A stretch of 64,000 bases of DNA from Luzula sylvatica (lineage: Eukaryota > Streptophyta > Magnoliopsida > Poales > Juncaceae), in contig OX326960.1 of assembly GCA_946800325.1 (NCBI GenBank), positions 17,718,893-17,782,892 on the forward strand. The letters run 5' to 3'. The number at the start of each line of letters is the position of its first letter. Position 1 is the first letter of the stretch. Positions 58,701 through 64,000 of this stretch are shown here, in pieces. Made by a program: the position numbers and the translations under genes. Under the pieces are notes generated by a model. It saw nothing but the letters and a program-made list of their open reading frames with translations, ran no database searches and was not told where the DNA came from.

Positions 58701-59703
58701 TGGGCAGAGATAGATAATAGACGGTTCATTTTCTATTTTCTATTTTTAAATTAAAGGCGAATAATAACGTTGAGTTTATTTTTGAATTTTTTTTTTTGAA
58801 AATAAAAGGCGAATAAAAATATTTTGTTTATTTTTAAAAAATTATGAAAATAAAAGGCGAATAACAATATTTAGTTTAATTTATATATTTTTTGAATTCA
58901 AAGCGATGATATATTTTATTTTTAATTGGATTTGATTTTGAAGTAACAATATTAATATTAATTAGATTGTTGGTTGTATTTAAGGTAAAGTACTGAGTAA
59001 TCAGTTATTTAGTTAGAATGTTGCATGATTAGATATAACTAGAAAAATACATCGAAGTCAGTAACTTTTTGCTTAGGTATATTATTAATTATGATGGCAA
59101 TATTTAATATAATTTCAAAATATAAATATCATAATTTATTTGTTCCGTTATATTTTCGTAAGTCGTCTAAAATGAAGTCTAAGTAATTTCAAGGTTGCAA
59201 ATATCATTTTTTTAGGAATGTACGTATATCGAGCTGATCGATTTTTTTATCAATATTATAACTCAATCCAGTTATAATGGATTTTTATTTTTCCAATATA
59301 ATCCGACGGATAATGCTTACAAAAAATTCAAACTCATCTTGAATGTGAGTTGGCCGGATTTGTTATAGTAAATATATATTATTGCGGTATATGTGGATAA
59401 AAATACGCAATATGTTTATTTAGTTAATTATAGAAATATTTCGACCAAACACTCACTCAAACCAAACATTCGTATTCAATATGTCATTTAATTTTGACTG
59501 TCATCACTTGTACATCCATCAAAAATATAAATATTTTCATTTATTACATAAATTTATAATTAAACAATAATATAAAAAAATTAATTTCTAGTTGCAATTT
59601 AAACATCATGTAAATAGAGAAGTCAACAACAATACTTTTATGTACATTTATGAATAATAGGTAGATTGTCAACATTGTGTTAAATAATTGTATACACTTA
59701 GTA
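58701..59703. other. AT-rich tail of module U, block B, no gene
   Basis: Counterpart of 7,946-8,948. Contains three GAAAATAAAAGGCGAATAA-type repeats, then featureless AT-rich DNA. Copies C and D show the same, with D having extra AAAGGCGAATAA units (47,640-47,800). Confidence 0.6.
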
Positions 59704-59712
59704 AACAATAAA

Positions 59713-61448
59713 GGAACATTTCTTCATGTAGCGTTTTTTGGAATGAAAATTCAAAAACTAACCTTCTTTTTGAGAAAATTCAAGAAATAATTTGGAACTG
59801 ATTTTAAACTCTCGTTTGTACCGAGTTTTAAAATCCCGCCCTGTTAATTGGCACACATTACCTGACATGCCAGTTTGACAGGAACAAATAAAAAATACCG
59901 GGTTTTAAAATCCCGTACTGTTAATTAGGACTAACTACCGAGTTTCAAAATCCCACCGATTTAATAGCACAACTTACTGTGTTTTAAAATCCCGCCGGAT
60001 TAAAAGATCAAATTACCGGATTTTAAAAATCCGTATGTTTAACAGGTTAATTAAACACAGTTATAATATTTGAGTTTAATTAACAAAAAACGAGATTTTA
60101 AAACCAGCCGGAGAAAAAGCCAAAATAGCAAACCGAGTTTTAAAATCCAGTCCGCTAAAAAACAAAAAATATGATTGTTTGTTAAATTCTAAATAATTTA
60201 AACGAGACTATAAATTGTTTTTATAATCAATTTAAAAATAAAAATCCGAAATAATTCAATAATTTATTGGCTATGCTATGTTATGTTCTGAGTTTACTTA
60301 AAAATGTAAGTTTATATAAAGCATTTTTTTTTACAGAGAAAAATATAGTTAATTCAATAATTTATTGTTTATGGTAGTTTAAAGAAATGAAATCATCCGA
60401 GATGGATTTTGCTAACTTGTAGTCTTTCCATCGGAGCATTAACTGAAGGTAAATAATTTCTTTTTTCATTTCAAAATTCTGATTTCATTGTTTGAATTAT
60501 ATACATGTGTATAATACCTTCTGGAATATTATTGCATGCATTTATAGTTGTAGGTATATACTAAAATTATATTTATTGTTAATTTCCTAAATTTAAATTT
60601 TAATACTTAATTTACATATGATGTATATATAATACTTTAACAACTAAAATTAACTCCAATTTAGTCATTCACGGACTTAGTTTAAAAAAAGATTGCACAA
60701 AAAGCAGTAACTCCAATTTTAATACTTAATTTACAACTAAAATTAACTCCAATTTAATAAGTTGTAGAAAAATATATTTATCTAATAATTCAAAGAATTA
60801 AATAATAATAATTCAAAAATATTGCACAAAAAACAGTAATTATATTTACATTTAGTAAAAATATATTTTTCTAATCAATGAAATGAACTAAAAAAAAGGT
60901 TATAATTGCTTCTTCTATGTAATCAATGAAATGAACTAAAAATATATTTTTCTAATCAATGAAATGAACTAAAAACAATTTATAATCATATACTTTTGTC
61001 TTTTAGCGGGCTGGTTTTTAAAATCCGGTTTGCTATTTTGACTTTTTCTTCGGCTTGTTTTTAAATCTCGTTTTTTTGTTAATTAAGCTCAAAAACTCTA
61101 ACTGTGTTTAATCAACCTATTAAACATACGGATTTTTAAAATCCAGTAATTATATCTTTTAATCCGGCGGATTTTAAAACCCGGTAGTTAGTGATATTAA
61201 CCATGCGGGATTTTGAAACCCGGTGTTTAGTCCTAATTAACAATCCAGGATTTTGAAACCCAGTACTTTTTCTTTGTTCCTGTCAAACCTGACATGTCAG
61301 GTAATTTGTGCCAATTAACAGGGCGGGATTTTAAAACCGATACAAACGGGATTTTAAAACTAGTTTCAGGTTATTTTTGAAATTTTCTCAAAAAGGAGGT
61401 TAGTTTTGGAATTTTTTTTCTAAAAGGGACTACATGCAGAAATGCACC
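59713..61448. mobile_element. Mutator-like element with about 455-bp inverted repeats, block B
   Basis: Counterpart of 8,958-10,694, 1,736 bp, with the same AACAATAAA flanks (59,704-59,712 and 61,449-61,457). The arms again hold the arrayed TTTTAAAA-centred palindromes. One motif in the right arm near 61,055 is broken (TTTTTAAATC). It was inherited through block duplication. Confidence 0.88.
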
Positions 61449-62529
61449 AACAATAAATCATTTTTCTTCTCCGCCTAATATTTTCGCACCGCCTAATATT
61501 TTCGGGGCATGAGATTTTCTTAAAGAACTTAAGATGCTTCTGGTCAAACATAAATATCGATTCTTTGCAATTTCGTGACATATATTAATCACGAATCATA
61601 CATATAATTAAATCTTGATATTAAAGGATAAAAGAAATTAAAGATTTATATTAAATATAAATGATGTCATATAATATTTAAAGAAGGTTAAATACAATAT
61701 TAGGCATAGTAAAATAATCAAATATTTGTTTTTGACAATTTTGAAAACAAAAACATTGCCTTAATCAAGGTCATGAACTTTTATATTCTCCGCGAGTTTC
61801 ATATTTGTTTTTTTTCCGACTATATGCAACGGAAATTGTCAATTACGGAACTCTTTTGAATATTTGTAACATCACAAATATTATTCATTTTGTATCGTAA
61901 TATCAGGCGATATATCGGTGCAACATTCGCATCGTACACTTTTAACAAATATTCTTTTTTGTGCATCATAATATAATCCATGATATGATATTATGATTGA
62001 AAAAATAGTTTCGTAAAAAATCATATAAAAAGGTTATATTTGCATGAGAAGTTTATTTAGTCGTTGTATAAGTTTTTAATTAATTTCATTTTATTTAAAA
62101 AATGTCATATCATGTTGAATAATTTTTAATATATATTTGCTCAATTTAATTCTGATCTTATTTTTACCATTAAAGTGATAGTCTATATAATTTTCTTTGC
62201 ATTTTTATCAATAAAAATAATAGTATTGTATAATGAATTAAATTCATTGTGTATATTAGTCAATAGGATTAAATGTTTAGGCGGTCTAAACGGAATATCG
62301 AGGATTTAATATTTAACTATAATGTTTAAAAAATATATTTATCGATCATTTAATTGTATGTTAAATGTTTAGGCAGCCTAAACGGAATATCGTTGAATTA
62401 ATATATAACTATCATGTCTAAAAAACTATTTTATTGATTGTCATAAAAATGTTCTCCATATATAGTAGTTTAAAGAAAATTATGTTATACAAATTGAGTT
62501 ATATTGATCCTCACGCATAAGGTAATGAT

Positions 62530-63078
62530 CTTAATTAGTCATTCGTGATACGGGAATAATACGGTACGTAATACGTTCGTGTATAATTCGTATCAAACGT
62601 TTTTCAAGTCGGTCAATTTATTCGGTTAAATAAAACGCAATACACTAATATTTCGTCAACTCGGTTATTCGCCTATAGTTATGTTTATTTTACATAATAC
62701 GGATGCCATAATTCGGTATATAAAAGTATATAAATGTACATTTGTTTATCCATGAATAATTCAAAATTATAATTATTTTACTAAACAATATTTATTTTAG
62801 TTCAAAATCATAAATTTATATATTATTATCGATATTTTGATTTTCTTAATCGTTTTTGGAACTTTACGTTTTTTTATTTATTTTAAAAAAAAAAAAAAAT
62901 TTCTTCTAAAAAAAGTATTATGTTGAAATACGTATAGTATTCGTGTTTTTTAAAAGATATTATATAATACGCAAATTATTAATCAGGTTGAGTACGAGAA
63001 CGTCAATACGTATATTATTCGTAATACGTAATTATTCGTAAATTATACACGTATTATTCGCGAACTGAACAACTATCA
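62530..63078. mobile_element. hAT-like non-autonomous element, block B
   Basis: Counterpart of 11,758-12,304 with the same flanks (62,523-62,529 and 63,079-63,085). Confidence 0.55.
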
Positions 63079-63804
63079 TAGTGATAGTGTGGTATGCATT
63101 TTATTATTTAGTCCCCTACATGATTTATAAGGTAACGATAGTGTGGTATGCATTTATACAATTGATTGAGGTGCATATATTTGGTTATTGAAGAACAAGC
63201 TTTCAGACTATGATCTAAAGATCCATACTTTAATGTTTTCAATTTTTGAGACTTCTATTTGAAGTTGAGACCAAAAAAATCAACATTGTGAGAAATTTTG
63301 TTTACTTGGTATGAAATGAATGAAAGACATATCATCATTCTTCATTTATTATCAAACAAAAAAATTAATAACTGTTGCTCTGATACGTAAACCGAGTCGT
63401 TCACATATCGGATACCGGATACGTATTTGATACGCACGCTAGTAGGCATATCCCAATATTTCAATTTTATTTTTCACTGATACGAGTGTGGATGCGTTGA
63501 TTGGGTGCTGCATCTATATAGCGAGAAGGTTTTTCTGATAAAGTAAGTTAGGGATGGTGGGATAATATCAATTATACTTGTTCCGGACAAGCTTAATCTT
63601 AGGCATCAAAATTATAATTGATTTTACACCTATTACTCCATTTTAGTGTTGCGGTGAAAAGGCTCTTATTAAACTTCCTGTCATTGGTAGTCACTTTTTT
63701 ATTTTGTCCTTAATTTTAAGAATGGGCTCTACGGAATATATTTTTTCTTCTTTACGGGCTGATTTGGAGAAAGGGCTCGCCAAGCCCATTCTTTGTTTTA
63801 GAAA

Positions 63805-64000
63805 GGGAGAATTTCATATGTATCCCTACTTAATACTTAAATAACAAATTTATCCCTCTTAAATCGTTAATATCACATATATCCTTTCTAAATATAATTT
63901 ATATCAAATTTATCCAAATAAAACTCATCAATATCAAATATACCCACACTGTTAAACTACTGTTAAAATTACCATAATTTAAAGTTTAAAAATATAATCA
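63805..64000. mobile_element. Left end of the same MULE, block B, cut by the window edge
   Basis: Preceded by TTTTAGAAA (63,796-63,804) and matching 13,031-13,226. The right end lies beyond the window. Confidence 0.8.

Larger units (their letters stand above)
50338..64000 (+). repeat. Segmental duplication block B (partner: 38-about 13,226)
   Basis: Direct-orientation copy of block A, truncated by the window edge. It lacks the 0.7 kb element seen at 119-818 in A. It carries two insertions that A lacks: a hAT element at 51,252-52,152 and a 162-bp piece at 56,408-56,569. Its left edge falls inside an older repeat that begins at 49,258, so the duplication breakpoint is not at a transposon end. 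Confidence 0.93.

Noticed and set aside
38..64000. Blocks A and B as the two LTRs of a giant retroelement
   Set aside because: No TG...CA termini, no primer-binding site or polypurine tract at the edges, no target duplication, and block edges lie inside other repeats.

Overview
The window looks like plant nuclear DNA, most likely a eudicot. It is very AT-rich and packed with plant-type transposons. Its clearest host-gene trace is a broken, intron-containing copy of chorismate synthase, a plastid shikimate-pathway enzyme. I see no intact single-copy gene, no rRNA or tRNA gene, no CRISPR array and no bacterial-type operon. This is intergenic repeat territory built by nested insertion and segmental duplication. 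The longest open frame (338 codons at 22.3-23.3 kb) sits just upstream of an LTR and is probably transposon-associated. No similarity search was possible; identities and ages are judged by eye.

Layout. Block A (about 38-14,400) and block B (50,338 to the window end) are direct copies, nearly identical over at least 13.2 kb. They differ mainly by clean insertions: a Mutator-like MITE only in A, and a 0.9 kb hAT element and a 162-bp insertion only in B. Both carry a 1.1 kb hAT element with a transposase-like N-terminal exon, a 1.74 kb Mutator-like element (MULE) with very long inverted repeats, a 0.55 kb hAT-like element and a second MULE (cut by the window end in B). A shared module U (A 5,755-11,097; C 28,940-31,798, truncated; D 45,117-49,257; B 56,290-61,857) carries a minus-strand, promoter-bearing, spliced-looking gene relic that I do not recognise. 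Module order shows that D plus B, and A, are pieces of a 10-11 kb tandem repeat.

The middle (17.7-44.4 kb) is a large imperfect palindrome. The left arm (17,690-20,875 and 23,649-25,293) matches the right arm (33,217-36,665 and 39,625-42,500, plus 44,090-44,400) in reverse complement. Each arm carries chorismate synthase exons, sense on the plus strand at left and on the minus strand at right. The right copy has about six recognisable exons, one of them fully open with standard splice sites. The arms are interrupted by arm-specific insertions: a 5'-truncated LINE and an LTR-retrotransposon remnant at left; a hAT-like element, a 12-unit GC-rich minisatellite, a poly-C MITE and a (TTA)n-filled element at right. 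The spacer holds a 36-bp-type degenerate satellite, module copy C and a Helitron end that cut into a MULE.

How it fits together: there is no pathway or operon. The informative content is the insertion history, because paralogous empty sites order the events, and the gene fragments caught in it: chorismate synthase, a weak ubiquitin-like piece, and several unrecognised exons with their own TATA boxes.
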